A stretch of DNA of 64,000 nucleotides from Typha latifolia (GCA_019914945.1 CM034099.1:13343001-13407000), one strand, 5' to 3'. Shown: positions 21,562-33,135, counted from the first letter of the stretch. Numbers and translations are program-made. The notes: generated from the letters alone by a model not told the origin.

Positions 21562-22436
21562 ATACTAAGTCGGTTTGACTACTGTGTTGTATCATTGTTT
21601 AAATAGGAAAGTTTATTTAAGAAGAATGTTTCATATTATATATGCTCACCTTGCATATGTATATTGTTATGATCTATTAAGATTAATTTAATTTTGAGTG
21701 ATGCATAGAATTGATTATAATATGCTTTTGATGATTTGATTGATTTGTGTCTTATTTTATTCGATTGTCATATTCTATGTCTTGAATCTATTTTGAATTT
21801 TTAGAGGTGCATCTCTAAAAAGATTTTGTGATTTTTTCTTAGATTTTTTACTTTAAAAAAAAAGATGCGTTCGAACGCAAATTTTTGAGTTCGAAGGCGG
21901 TGAGTGGCGCGTTTGAACGCGTAGACTGGTGCGTTGGAACGCACTCGATGATTCTTTATATATTGCGTCCGAACCTAAGGGTTTTCATCTTCCATCTTCC
22001 AAACCCTAGAAACCCTTCATTTTCTACCTCTCGAATCTTCAAGATCTTGGTATTTTTCATCAAATTTCTCACTACAAACCCTTTTAAAGGGTTGTTCTCC
22101 TCCAGATCTAGCATTTTTCGGCCGAATTTCTTAGTTTTTCTTCACTTTTGCGAGGTATGATCATCCATCAATTTTCCTATTTTTTATTCAATTAAGTCTC
22201 TTGATCTTGATTGATTTCATGCGTTTTCGAGTTTTGATCATGTTAAAGTTACTATCTTGAAGTTTCTTGTGTGATTGAATGTGATATCTTAGCATTTTCA
22301 AGTGGATGATGGATTTCATTTAGGGCCTTCATGGTTTTTTGGATTTTGTTTTATTTTTATTTATTTCTTGCTATCTTTTTGTTTGCTTTGGGCATGTATT
22401 GAATCTTGTATCTTGTATCTTGTTTCTTTCTCAAGA
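21562..22436 (+). promoter_or_regulatory. C1 inter-ORF region with palindromes, TATA box and telobox
   Basis: Palindrome-like words (GCGTTCGAACGC at 21867, GCGTTTGAACGC at 21909, GCGTTGGAACGC at 21931) precede TTTATATATT at 21955-21964. A short transcribed-looking leader with AAACCCTA (22004, a telobox-type motif) and pyrimidine-rich sequence leads to the ORF2 ATG. This resembles a complete internal promoter. The first 300 bp (21562-21860) are AT-rich with nothing recognised. Confidence 0.5.
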
Positions 22437-24478
22437 ATGCCTAGAAAAGCTGCAGTTTCCAAGAAGCCTAGGCCGCCTTCCTCACCTACTTCGGCTCCCA
22501 AGTTTTCGACATCTACGGCTGCGGGGCATTACAAGCATAATTTTGGCACCCGTCCTTAAAATATCCCTAGACACAAGTATGTATCTAAATACTAGGCAAT
22601 GATATCACTCGTTTGCTTAAGTAAAAGTCCGTAGAAATATTAAGAACGAAAGCAGAGATGAACGCCAAGATTTTAACGTGGAAAAACCCAAACGGGAAAA
22701 AACCACGGATCCAAACTCGGATCAAAAACCAATCACTAGAATAGTAGCAGTTACAAGACTGACTCACAAAACAACTCGTCGATCCAAACGACTTTGTTCC
22801 TCGTAGTCTTGCTCGCTAGAACCCACGATTCACCGCTTCTCGTGATTGAAGTCCAATCTCAGTAACTCTCGAGATAGATCTTTCGTCTAGATAGCCCTTA
22901 AGACGAAAGATTAACATTTGTAGATGAGTGGAACCTTGTTAGTTGAAGAACTGATGTAGCCTTAAGAAGTCTCCTTCAATAATGCTTCTTTAACCCCGCT
23001 AAAGATAGGGCATCACAATCCTTATATATGATCTCCAAGATAGAGCCAAATCCAAATCTTATCCGTACTCACGAAAGTACAAGATAGAGCTAAATCCTAA
23101 TCTTATCCGTACTCACGAAAGTACAAGATAGAGCCAAATCCAAATCTTATCCATACTCACGAAAGTCCAATATTCTTAAACTTTGTTGGTGCGTTCGAAC
23201 GGGCTCGAGTGCGTTCGAACACGACAGCTTGAATTCTTCATGTTGCCTTCGAACGCGTTTGTGAACGCAGCTCTCGGTCTGTGTGAACGCAATGCCCGCG
23301 TTCGAATACGTTTGTGAATGCGGCTCTCTGTCTGTGTGAACGCAAATTTCGCGTTCGAACTTGTTTGTGAACACACCGCATTCGAAGACGTTTATGAACG
23401 TGGTGTGAACTCAACAATTTTTCTCCAATAATCTTGTAATTCTTCAAATGAGAGATATTCTAGACTTGTGTAAAGCTCATATACATGAAAAAATACACTT
23501 AGAATATTTTGTACACAATTGCCAACAAATAAAAACCTAACAGTCCTGTTATCTGTGAACGACCTGTGGTCATTTCCGATTTTTCTTCTTTGGGGATAGA
23601 ACAGATATTTACTGAGTGAGGATGGTTATTGGTGTGTGGGATGAGCGGGACTGCTTATGTGGAAATTGTTCGGGAATTTTTTAGTAATGCCACGGTTTTA
23701 GACTGCTGTATACGTTCTATTGTTCGTGGGGGTGTCTGTATACCTGGACTCAGATGTTATTCGCGTTGAACTTCGTCTTCCTGATGGTGAGTTCCAGTAT
23801 CCAATGTCTGCTCCACTTCTAGATGTCGATGAATATGTTGGCACTTTACTGATCAAAGGGGAATGTTGGAAGGGAAACATGATGCCGCATGCGAAGCTGA
23901 CGTCCGTGGCTCGCATGCTTCACCTGTTTTGTCTGTACAATGTCACCCCCAAGACTCGACATTCAAGTATTAGTCCGGATCGTGCATTCCTTCTTCATGT
24001 AATGTTATCTAGAGTCTCGATTGATTTGACTGCGGTGAACTATGATTCAATACTCACAGCTGCACAGAAAGAAGCACCTCGTGAGGGGTTACCGTTTGGC
24101 ATCTTTATTACAAATTTGTGCAGTCAGAGTGGGTTGCGTGTGGATGCTTCGGAACCTTCTCTTACTTCGCACAAACCATTGGATCGGATTACTCTTAAGC
24201 GGAGTCAAGCTCACGACCAGTCGTCTCCTCTCAAGCCGTCCTCTTCCGCCGTTGGTCGCTCATCGCACCTCGACAGCTCTGATGATAGCTCTGACGGTGA
24301 CACATCTCACTCTGAGGGGGAGTTACCACAGTACTCTAACAGTTTCGATCAACTTAGTACTCAAGTGCAGGATCTCCATTCGGCAGTGAATGATTTACGA
24401 GCTCAGCAAGCTCGTCAGGGGACTGTACTTGACTCTCTGTTGATGATTCTTCAGCGTCAGTTTCCTTCGAGTTCCTAG
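22437..24478 (+). pseudogene. C1 ORF2, 'putative plant transposon protein' type, interrupted by a solo LTR
   Basis: Starts MPRKAAVSKKPRPPSS. After 120 codons-equivalent it is cut by a solo LTR (22557-23542). It resumes with VEIVREFFSNATVLDC and YLDSDVIRVEL, and continues in the long frame 23720-24478. That frame has RMLHLFCLYNVTPKTRHSSI, DRAFLLHVMLSR, a Ser/Asp-rich linker (SSHLDSSDDSSDGDTSHSEG) and a C-terminal coiled coil (QVQDLHSAVNDLRAQQARQG). The REFF.NA..VRG.V layout and T.H.S...DRA.LL block match the plant domain family annotated as 'putative plant transposon protein' (PF20167, from memory). A one-base change in the G run near 23730 breaks the frame relative to C2. Function is unknown; it may be a second structural or RNA-binding protein. 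Confidence 0.65.
22557..23542 (-). repeat. Solo LTR of the C family inserted in C1 ORF2
   Basis: A 986-bp minus-strand LTR homologous to 19437-20444 is flanked by the perfect 5-bp duplication GTCCT (22552-22556 and 23543-23547). Removing it and one duplication restores continuity with the uninterrupted ORF2 in C2 (29860-29890). It carries 3-4 palindromic 53-bp units (23190-23410, reversed). Three tandem copies of an about 56-bp phrase with 'ccaaatc(t)ta(a)tccgtactcacgaaag' occur at 23040-23165. Confidence 0.88.
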
Positions 24479-24493
24479 TCTTTGTCATTTATG

Positions 24494-24833
24494 TCAAAAA
24501 GGGGGAGAGTGTCTAGGTGTCTAGGAGCATGGTAATAGGGGGAGTTTATCAGAGTCTTTCTGTCTTTCAAATCTTGCTTATAACTTTGCTTGGAGGAATT
24601 GTAAACTTTGTCTGTTTAAGTACTTTTGAACTTATGCTCCATTGATAACTTGTGTTTGGATTGTTTATTCATTTCAAGTTATTTTCACTTGATCTTGGAT
24701 TGGTATATGTTTATTTGCAGGGAATGATGTGCAAAATATGCAAAATATTCTAGACTTGTTGATTGCTCAATTTGAAGTCTTTGTAATATCTTGTAACCTA
24801 GGTGTTTTGTCACAAATTGCCAAAGGGGGAGAT
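24494..24833 (+). other. Multiple polypurine tracts upstream of C1 3' LTR
   Basis: AAAAAGGGGGAGAG (24494), ATAGGGGGAG (24534) and AAAGGGGGAGAT (24822, directly before the LTR) form a series of polypurine tracts. Repeated PPTs before the 3' LTR are a known Sirevirus trait. C2 shows the same series (30945-31309). Confidence 0.7.
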
Positions 24834-25779
24834 TATTAGGTTTTTATTTGTTGGCAATTGTGTATAAAATATTCTAAGTGTATTTTTTCATGTATATGAG
24901 CTTTACACAAGTCTAGAATATCTCTGGTTTGAAGAATTGCAAGATTATTGGAGAAAAGTCGTTGAGTTCACACCGCGTTTACAAATGCGTTCGAACGCGG
25001 AATCTGCGTTCACTCAGACAGAGAGCCGCGTTCACAAACGCGTTTGAACGCGGGTACTGCATTCACACAAACAAAGAGCCGTGTTCACAAATGCATTTGA
25101 ACGCGGGTACTGCGTTCACACAGACCGAGAGCTGCGTTCACAAATGCGTTCGAACGCAACCTAAAGAATTCAAGTTGTCGCGTTCGAACGCCTTCGGGCC
25201 CGTTCGAACACACCGTTCGAACGCACCCGGGCCGCGTTCGAACGCACCAACGAAGTTTGATAAAATTGAACTTTCGTGCGTACGGATAAGACTTGGATTT
25301 GGCTCTATCTTGGAGATCATATATAAAGATTATGATGCCCTATCTCTAGGGTGGTTGAAGAAGTAATATTGAAGGAGACTTCTTGAGGCTACATCAGTTC
25401 TTCAACTAATAAGGTTCCACTAATCATTAAAAAGTTAATCTTTCGTCTTAAGGGTTATCTAGACGAAAGATCAATCTCGAGGGTTACTGAGGTTGGACTT
25501 CAATCACGAGAAGCAGTGAATCGTGGGTTTTAGCGAGTGAGACTGAGAAGAACAAAGTCGTTTGGATCGATGGGTTGTTTTGTGAGTCAGTCTTGTAACT
25601 GCTACTATTCTAGTGATTGGTTTTGATCCGTGGTTTTTTCCCGTTTGGGTTTTTTCACGTTAAAATCTTGGCGTTCATCTCTGCTTTCGTTCTTAATATT
25701 TCGACGGACTTTTACTTAAGCGAACGAGTGTTATCATAGCCTAGTATTTAGATACATACTTGTGTCTAAGGGTTTTTCA
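24834..25779 (+). repeat. 3' LTR ending C1; four 53-bp units
   Basis: A 946-bp LTR begins TATTAGG (TG mutated to TA) and ends TTTTTCA. It has four palindromic 53-bp units at 24970-25160 and more palindromes to 25250. The TATA box is TATATAAAG (25320), shared with the 62536-63379 LTR; the 19437, 22557 and 31310 LTRs have TATATAAGG. The flank ATATG (25780-25784) equals the 5' flank of C3 at 61745-61749. Confidence 0.82.
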
Positions 25780-25996
25780 ATATGTTAACCGGTTTATTTG
25801 GTTAATAGTATGATTTATTTGGTGATGGATTATATGATCATGGATAGGTTAGCAGGTTTTATTTAATGATGTCATGATTATATGTGTACAGGAGAGTATC
25901 TGTGTATGACGGGCCCCGCCCGACCTGCCGCGTGCGTCGTGCATGCCATGTGGGCGCGTGGGCTTGCACGTGCCCATGCCGGGCAGGGGCATTACA
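25780..25996 (+). repeat. 3' terminal 217 bp of element X LTR
   Basis: The segment ends GGGCATTACA and matches the reverse complement of 41145-41320, the end of an X-family solo LTR. It begins with ATATGTTAAC. It is the missing continuation of the X LTR broken at 61749 by C3, as shown by the matching ATATG duplication. After it, TTAGT (25997-26001) matches ATAGT (55126-55130), the presumed X target duplication with one change. Confidence 0.8.
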
Positions 25997-28215
25997 TTAG
26001 TAGGACTTAATTGGAGCATTGGCGGCATTTGGAGGATGTGCTGAATTTGTTGAAGCAAAACCAATTGAAGATCAAGAAGTCCAAGTGCCTATGGGGAGTA
26101 CCACAAGTGGAGTATTTAGGCCACATCATTTCAGCGGATGGTGTAGCGACGGATACTCAAAATGTTGCATGTATAATCGCTTGGCCTATTCCTACTACTA
26201 CCACCGGATTGAGAGGATTTTTGGGGTTGACCAAATATTGTCGATGCTTCATCGCCGGATATGGCAAGATCGCTACTCCTCTCACTTCCTTGTTGAAGAT
26301 GGACTCTTTTAGATGGACGGATGAAGCCACTTCAGCTTTTGAAAAACTGAAAACAACAATGACGATGGCATCCGTTCTAGTGCTACCAGACTTCACCAAA
26401 GAGTTCATTGTGGAATGTGATGATTTGGGTATTGGCATAGGAGCTGTACTAATGCAAGGAGGACATCCCATAGCCTTTCTTAGTAAGGCTTTGTCACTAA
26501 AATCTCAGCAATTATCAATTTATGAGAGAGAGATGTTGGCAATTCTGCATGCAGTGACAAAGTGGAGGCCTTATTTGATCGGTAGACGATTTATTATCCG
26601 AACTGATCAAAGGATTCTTTCATACTTTATGGGACAGCGCATACATACTCTAGCACAGTAGCGATGGCTCACAAAATTGCTGGGATATGATTATGAAATC
26701 CAATACAAGAAAGAAACGAAAAATAGAGCGGCGGATGCACTATCGTGCCAACTCGATACCGCCGAGCTTGCAACATATTCATCTCCTAGCTTTCCCTTCC
26801 TTGATGAGTTGAGGTATGCATGTACATCTGACTCAAATATTTTTGATTGTTGCAGAAGGTGATGGATGATCCGGAGCGCCATCTAGAGTTGGAAAATTAC
26901 GGCGGGTTGCTGTTGGACTGCGGATGCATTCTAGTGCCCGCAAATGATGGATTGCGATAGAAATTGTTAGAGCACTTCCACCATACTCTAGAGGCTGGTC
27001 ATTAGGGTGTCTTGAGGATATATATAAGAGGATATCTCAGAGTTGCATGTGGCCAGGATTGAGACGAAATGTGAGGAGTTTCATCCGTGCTTGCGAAGTC
27101 TATCAAAGGGCTAAAGCAACCACATTGAAACCAGCCGGATTATTACAGCCTTTACCTATACTGGACCGTGTTTGGGAAGACATTTCTATGGATTTCATAG
27201 AGGGTCTTCCGGCGGTATGTGGTTATTCTATTATCTTTGTGGTGGTTGACAGATTGAGCAAGTATGCACACTTTTTGACATTACCACATCCGTTTTCAGC
27301 TAAGTCGGTGGCTGAAATTTTTGTTAGAGATGTTGCTCGATTACATGGCATGCCATGCACGATTGTCTAGGATCGTGATCGTGTATTTTTAGATTGTAGG
27401 GGACTCGATTGAACTTCAGTTCGGCCTACCATCCGTAGATAGATGGCGAAACCGAGGTGGTCAATCGAGGCATTAAGCAGTACTTTAGGTGCTTTGTTGG
27501 AGAGATGCCGAGATGATGGTTGGAGTTCTTACTGTGGGCGGAGTGGTTTTATAACACTGCCTACCATAGCAGGATTGGCATGACTCCATTTGAGGTGGTG
27601 TATGGAAGCACACCTCCAATGTTACGCGCTTATGATCTAGTGGCATCTGCAGATCGTACGGAGGTGGACTTAGGTTTGACGGATAGAGACGGCACATTGA
27701 GGAGATTGCGTGCTCATCTTAAACTTGCTCAAAACTACATGAAGAAAGTTTATGATCGTAGCCATAGGGAGCAGGAGTTCGACATTGACAATTGGGTGTT
27801 TGTGAGGGTGTAGCCGTATCGACAGGTGACCTTATGTCCGATGCGTAACCAAAAGTTAGCACATCGCTACTTTGGTCTGTTTCGGGTGTTGGAGCGTATT
27901 GCATATCATTTGGAGCTGTCGGAGGGGTCGAGAGTGCATCCCATTTTTTATGTTTCATTGTTGAGAGAGCGCACTGGAGATCATCAGATTGTTGGATCGG
28001 TTCTACCGAAGCCGTTGGAGGAGATAGAGATCGTAGAGCCAATTTGAGTACTTGCTAGACGTCGACAATGACATGGTACCGGATTGGTGATGGAGATTCT
28101 AGTTGAGTGGCTTGGCAAGCCATCCAATGAGGCCACATGGGAGTTGGAGAATGATATCTTAGAGCATTGCCCCGACTTTTAACCTTTAGGGCATGGTGGG
28201 GAAAGCGTGATGGGC
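25997..28215 (+). pseudogene. gypsyB pol, 3' half (RT thumb, RNase H, integrase, chromodomain)
   Basis: Begins inside RT, just after the YxDD region: RT(stop)LEHWRHLEDVLNLLKQ, then VEYLGHIISADGVATD and GLRGFLGLTKYCRCFIAGYG (thumb). LVLPDFTKEFIVECDD (RNase H) and YERE.LAILHAV follow. Then come the H2C2-to-core part with WPGLRRNVRSFIRACEVYQR (27047), MDFIEGLPAVCGYSIIFVVV and DRLSKYAHFLTLPHPFSAKS (integrase core), and PFEVVYGSTPPMLR. A chromodomain-like end occurs near 28090-28180 (MEILVEWLGKPSNEATWELE). At least six stops or shifts are present. Its first codon joins in frame to the RT broken at 55130, so it is the other half of the element at 51564-55130. Confidence 0.85.
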
Positions 28216-28667
28216 TGATACACTAAGATAGGATCTTTTTTTATTGCATTAGGTGTTTATTTTCATTAAAATAAAATTCCTCTAGGTCGCGTTCGAACGC
28301 GAACGCAAGAGGGGTCGCGTTCGAACGCCCTTCTGAACGCCTGCATCAGATTTGCAAATATAGAGAACACATATTGTACATTCTAACACGGTCAGGCGAG
28401 TTCGAACGCCCGCGTTTGAACGCTTGCATCACATTCGCACTTATAGAGAATGTGTTTTGGTGCGTTCGAACATGATCGGGCGCGTTCAAACGCGATCGAC
28501 GGGAATCCTCTATAATTAGGGTTTCATATTGTTTTAGGACTTGTTGTCTAGCCTCTATATATATGTGGATGGCAGCCAAATTTATTATGCTATTGGATTA
28601 TTGATTTCTTACCTCTATCATCTATCTATCCTAATCTCCCTCCTCTCTCTTCACCATCCTTTCAATT
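28216..28667 (+). repeat. gypsyB 3' LTR, truncated
   Basis: Starts TGATACACTAAG after a polypurine tract (GGGCATGGTGGGGAAAGCG near 28190-28207). It matches the 5' LTR from 51564 for about 450 bp, including TTCGAA palindromes (28288-28500), the TATA stretch CTATATATATG (28555) and the GGATGGCAGCCAAATT leader. It stops abruptly near 28667, where LINE sequence begins, so the second half with the PBS-like array is missing. Confidence 0.8.
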
Positions 28668-29688
28668 TAGTAATGTGGTCGACTGCAGTTAATGGAGTGT
28701 AAGACAAGGATAGGAGGTGAACAGGAATAGAATTAAGCACATAGTTAATGAGCATGAGATGCTCGGCTTGAGTTAAATTGGCTTGTTTACACCCGACCAA
28801 CCATTGATCAACATGGGCAAGTAAAGCCTTATGATCACGGATATGGAGGCGAATGGGGGATATTAGAGCCCCGAGGTACTTAAGGGGATAAGCACCCACG
28901 AGGATAGACAAAATGTCAAGATGCTTAGCAGAAGTGTCCTAGTCTTAGGAGGGAGATAAAACTTCAAACTTGGATATGTTAATTTTAAGATTAGTATGCA
29001 GTTCATATATTTTGAAAATATCCATGAGCAAAACGCAAGAATAAGAATTAGCTCTTATGATAATCATGAAATCGTCAACATACATGAGATGACAACTACC
29101 AAGCCTAAAAGGGTAAATTTTACCACAAGCAATAGCTTGATTAATTAAAGTAGTAAGAACTTGAGTAACAATAATAAATAGGTGCGGAGAAATAGAGTCC
29201 CCTTGCTGGATACGCTTGTGGCTTGCGAAGCATTGCGAAGGGGACCCATTGATTATAGCCGCATAAGAATCCGAAGACATGCATACTTTAATCCAATTAA
29301 TGAACTTCGAAGGAAATTCATACAATGAAGAGCATTCATAATAGCATTCTAGGAAATTTTATCATAAGCTTTCTCTAGGTCAATCTTGATAACAAGGTAC
29401 TTAGTCATATTGGAATACTTATTCATACAATGAATAATTTCCTAATCAAGGAAAATGTTATCATGAATGTGCCTACATGCCACGAAGGTGGATTACTCAG
29501 AGGTAATGATCACAGAAAGGTATCGTTTGATCCTATTAGCCATGACCTTAGCTAATATATGATAGACCACATTACAAAGGGAGTTCGGCCAATAATCAAA
29601 GGGCTATTCAAGACATATGTCGGGTGACAAGTCGTTATTTTCTAATCTTGAAAAACATGAAGGGGGAGTTGTGACATTCGGAGATGGT
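28668..29688 (-). pseudogene. LINE (non-LTR) reverse transcriptase fragment
   Basis: The minus strand carries VMANRIKRYLS, then the A-to-C RT blocks: KIDLEKAYDK near 29370, GDSISPHLFIIVTQVLT near 29190, and CHLMYVDDFMII (catalytic YVDD) near 29095-29060. YPLKYLGALISP near 28900 and LMLINYVLNSIPVHLLSL near 28760 follow. This is the plant L1-type RT. Stops and a frameshift are present. The matching C-terminal zinc finger and RNase H of a LINE lie at 50550-51550 in the same orientation, with gypsyB sequence adjoining both broken ends. Confidence 0.82.
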
Positions 29689-29721
29689 AATTGAATCTTG
29701 CATCTTGTTTCTTTCTCAAGA

Positions 29722-30922
29722 ATGCCTAGAAAAGCTGCAGTTTGCAAGAAACCTAGGCCGCCTTCGTCACTATCTTCGGCTCGAAAGTTTTCTACTTCAA
29801 CGATAAAAGATATGTCAAAAAGTGCGTGCGGTTCGTACAAACATAATTTTGGCACCACGTCCATGTTATTAGTTCACATGAACGACCAACAAAAATGTGG
29901 TCATTTCCGATTTTTCTTCTTTGGGGATAGAAACCTTTGATATTTGCTTAAAATTGAGCGAGGATGCTTATCGGTGCGTCGGATGAGCAGGATTGCTTAT
30001 GTGGAAGTTATTTGGGAATTTTTTTGTAATGCCACGGTTTTAGACCACTGTATACGTTCTACTATTCGTGAGGTGTTTGTATACTTGGACTCAGATGTTA
30101 TTCGCGCTGAACTATTTGTCTTCCACGATAGTGAGTTCCTTAGGTATTCAACATCCTGCTCCACTTCCGTTATGTCGATGAATATGCGCTACTCCTATTT
30201 CTGTTTTTGCGATCAAAGGGGAACGTTGGAAGGGAAACATGATGCCGCATGCGAAATCAAATCATCTACCGTCACATCGAAGACGTGGCTCACATGCTTC
30301 AAATCGAAAGTGTTTTACTTGTTATACATCTTCTTTTGAACCTAAAAATGTGAAGGAAGCGTCACCCGCAAGACTCGACATTCTAGTATTAGTCTGGATC
30401 ATGCATTCCTTCTTCATGCAATGTTATCTAGAATCTCTGTTGATTTGGCTGCGGTGATCTATGATTCGATTCTCACTCCTATGCTACCACTAGGTAAATA
30501 TTTCAAGTACCTCCCATGAGGGTTACCGTTTGGCATCTTTATTACAAATTTGTGCACTTAGAGTAGGGTGCGTGTGGATGCTTCGGAACCTTCCCTTACT
30601 TCGCACAAACCATTGGATCGGATTACTCTTAAGCGGAGTCAAGCTCACGACCAGTCATCTCCTCTCAAGCCGTCCTCTTCCACCGCTGGTCGTTTATCGC
30701 ACCTCGACAGTTCTGATGATAACTCTGATGGTGACACATCTCACACTAAGAGGGAGTTACCATAGTACTCTGACCGTTTCGATCAGCTTAGTACTCAAGT
30801 GCAGGATCTCCATTCGACAGTGAATGATTTACGAGCTGAGCAAGCTCGTCGGGGGATTTCTGATTTGTTCACTTGACTCTATGTTGACGATTCTTCATCG
30901 TCAGTTTCCTCCGAGTTCCTAG
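29722..30922 (+). pseudogene. C2 ORF2, degraded but uninterrupted by the solo LTR
   Basis: Homologous to C1 ORF2 from MPRKAAVCKKPRPPSS onward. It shows the uninterrupted sequence where C1 has a solo LTR, and an intact frame at TIREVFVYLDSDVIRAEL where C1 has an extra base. It has further indels between 30130 and 30530, a stop (CAG to TAG) at 30762-30764 after KRELP, and a late frameshift. The Ser/Asp linker and coiled coil are recognisable. Confidence 0.65.
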
Positions 30923-31309
30923 TCTTTGGCATTTGTGTCAAAAAGGGGGGAGAGTGTCTAGGTGTCTAGGTGTGTTGGGGGAGTATGGGAATATGGAGAG
31001 TTTATTAGAGTCTTTAGAGTCTTTATAACCTTGCTTATTACTTTGCTTGGAGTAATTGTGAACTTTCCATCTTCCAAACCCTAGAAACCCTTCATTTTTC
31101 TTAAGTACTTTTGAACTTATGCTCCATTGATAACTTGTGTTTGGATTATTTATTCATTTCAAGTTATTTTCACTTGATCTTGGATTGGTATATGTTTATT
31201 TGCAGGGATTGATATGCAAAATATTCTAGACTTGTTGATTGCTCAATTTGAAGTCTTTGTAATATCTTGTAACCTAGGTGTTTTGTCACAAATTGCCAAA
31301 GGGGGAGAT

Positions 31310-32307
31310 TGTTAGGTTTTTATTTGTTGGCAATTATGTTCAAAATATTCTAAGTGTATTTTTTCATGTATATGAGATTTACACAATTCTAGAATATCTC
31401 TGGTTTGAATAATTGCAAGATTATTGGAGAAAAGCCGTTGAGTTCACACCGCATTCACAAATGCGTTCGAACGCGGAATCTGCGTTCACACAGACAGAGA
31501 GCCGTGTTCACAAACGCGTTTAAACGCGGGCACTGCGTTCACACAAATAGAGAGCCGCGTTCACACAGACAGAGAGCCGCGTTCACAAACGCGTTCGAAC
31601 GCGGGTACTGTGTTCATACAGACCGAGAGCTGCGTTCACAAATGCGTTTGAACGCAACCTGAAGAATTCAAGCTGTCGTGTTCGAACGCACTCGAGCCCG
31701 TTCGAATGCACTTGAGATCAAGTCATACCGTTCGAACGCACCCGGGCCGCGTTCGAACGCACCAACGAAGTTTGTTAAAATTGGACTTTCGTGAGTACGG
31801 ATAAGACTTGGATTTGACTCTATCTTGGAGATCATATATAAGGATTGTGATGCCCTATCTCTAGGGTGGTTGAAGAAGCATTATTGAAGGAGACTTCTTG
31901 AGGCTACATCGGTTCTTCAGCTAACAAAGTTCTACTCATTATTAAAAAGTTAATCTTTCGTCTTAAGGGTTATCTAGACGAAAGATCAATCTCGAGGGTT
32001 ACTGAGGTTGGACTTTAATCACGAGAAGTAGTGAATCGTGGGTTCTAGCGAGCGAGACTGAGAAGAACAAAGTCGTTTGGATCGACAGGTTATTTTGTTA
32101 GTCAGTCTTGTAACTGCTACTATTCTAATGATTGGTTTTGATTCGAGTTTGGATCCGTGGTTTTTTTCCGTTTAGATTTTTCCACGTTAAAATCTTGGCG
32201 TTCATCTCTGCTTTCGTTCTTAATATTTCTATGGACTTTTTATTTAAGCGAACGAGTGATATCATTGCATAGTATTTAGATATATACTTGTGTCCAGGGG
32301 TTTTTCA
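31310..32307 (+). repeat. C2 3' LTR
   Basis: A 998-bp LTR (TGTTAGG...TTTTTCA) follows the polypurine tract CCAAAGGGGGAGAT. It has four to five 53-bp palindromic units (31440-31660), one of them shortened, and the TATA box TATATAAGG at 31835. Confidence 0.85.
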
Positions 32308-33130
32308 AAATAAAATCATACTTTTTGTCATTCTAACCTGTGTAATGAAAGTGTGTAAAAAGGAATTAATTTGATCTAAAGTTGATCAATCAAATTCCAA
32401 ATCAATAATTCTCGAATCAAATTCAGTTTCACTCAAATTTCAGCAACCTAAGCAAAAGACTTTGAAACAAAATTTCAAGTTACGCAAGATATTCCAAAAT
32501 TGATGAAACAATGGAAGACTATCATGAAATCAAATCAAGTCATACAAGTAGGATAATAATGTTTGCAATTAAATTCATACAAGTATATAGCATACCAATC
32601 TGAAGGAAACCATGTCAACCAATTTTCCCCATAACAAATTGTCCCCTTTTTTGTCATAAATTGACAACGATAATAAACATGTAAATATGAATGCAAAGAT
32701 GAAGGGAGCCGAACACAATGTTCATCAAAATTTGAATCCAAGATAAATGATTCATTATAAAGCACTAAAAACTGAAACATTAATAATCTATATCACTCAA
32801 GATGAAAGCATACACAAACCAAGTCATAGATCTAAGAAAACATCTCATATGATCAATTCAATAAAAAATTAATACAAAATTTCAAAATTATAAAAATCAT
32901 CAATATGCTTATGTGGTAAATTTGATTTTGACTCAATTAGAAATATATTTGACTCGGGTCAAAGCTGTCAAAATTCATCTAAATACTTAAAAACTCGGCA
33001 CAGACCCTAAGTACAAAATATTAAGAACTATCTTTCACATAAGATCCAACTAGACTCAAATTAATTTACATAGGTAAAAATTTGATTAATGATAGAAGTC
33101 AAACCAACCTATAACACAATTATGAAATAA
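32308..33130. other. AT-rich sequence, possible minus-strand Sirevirus non-coding fragment
   Basis: No ORF. On the minus strand, near 32660-32640, TTTATGACAAAAAAGGGGAC resembles a Sirevirus polypurine tract. The same AT-rich sequence continues on the other side of the chromovirus (38610-39688), since the TSD GATTG joins the two sides. Confidence 0.35.
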
Positions 33131-33135
33131 GATTG

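Larger units (their letters stand above)
19437..25779 (+). mobile_element. Non-autonomous Sirevirus-like Ty1/copia element C1 (gag + ORF2, no pol)
   Basis: It has two LTRs (19437-20444 and 24834-25779), a tRNA-iMet PBS (20447), a gag (20494-21561), a second ORF (22437-24478) and repeated polypurine tracts before the 3' LTR (24494, 24534, 24822). No protease, integrase or RT is present. GTCAAAAAGGGGGAGAG and CCAAAGGGGGAGAT upstream of the 3' LTR and the palindrome-rich LTRs match what is described for Sireviruses. The 5' flank is AAATA and the 3' flank ATATG, so the two ends do not come from one simple insertion. The ATATG flank pairs instead with 61745-61749. A solo LTR interrupts ORF2. Confidence 0.75.
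29689..32307 (+). mobile_element. C-family element C2, 5'-truncated (ORF2 and 3' LTR)
   Basis: Begins at the ORF2 leader just upstream of its ATG (29722), directly against LINE sequence. It carries ORF2 (to about 30922), repeated polypurine tracts, and a complete 3' LTR (31310-32307). Gag and the 5' LTR are absent. A roughly 32-bp phrase from the ORF2 leader (telobox region) has been copied into its 3' region at about 31070-31100. Confidence 0.75.

Noticed and set aside
22437..22470. Histone H3-like start (MPRKA..) of ORF2
   Set aside because: Only a short basic N-terminus is similar; the rest of ORF2 has no histone fold.
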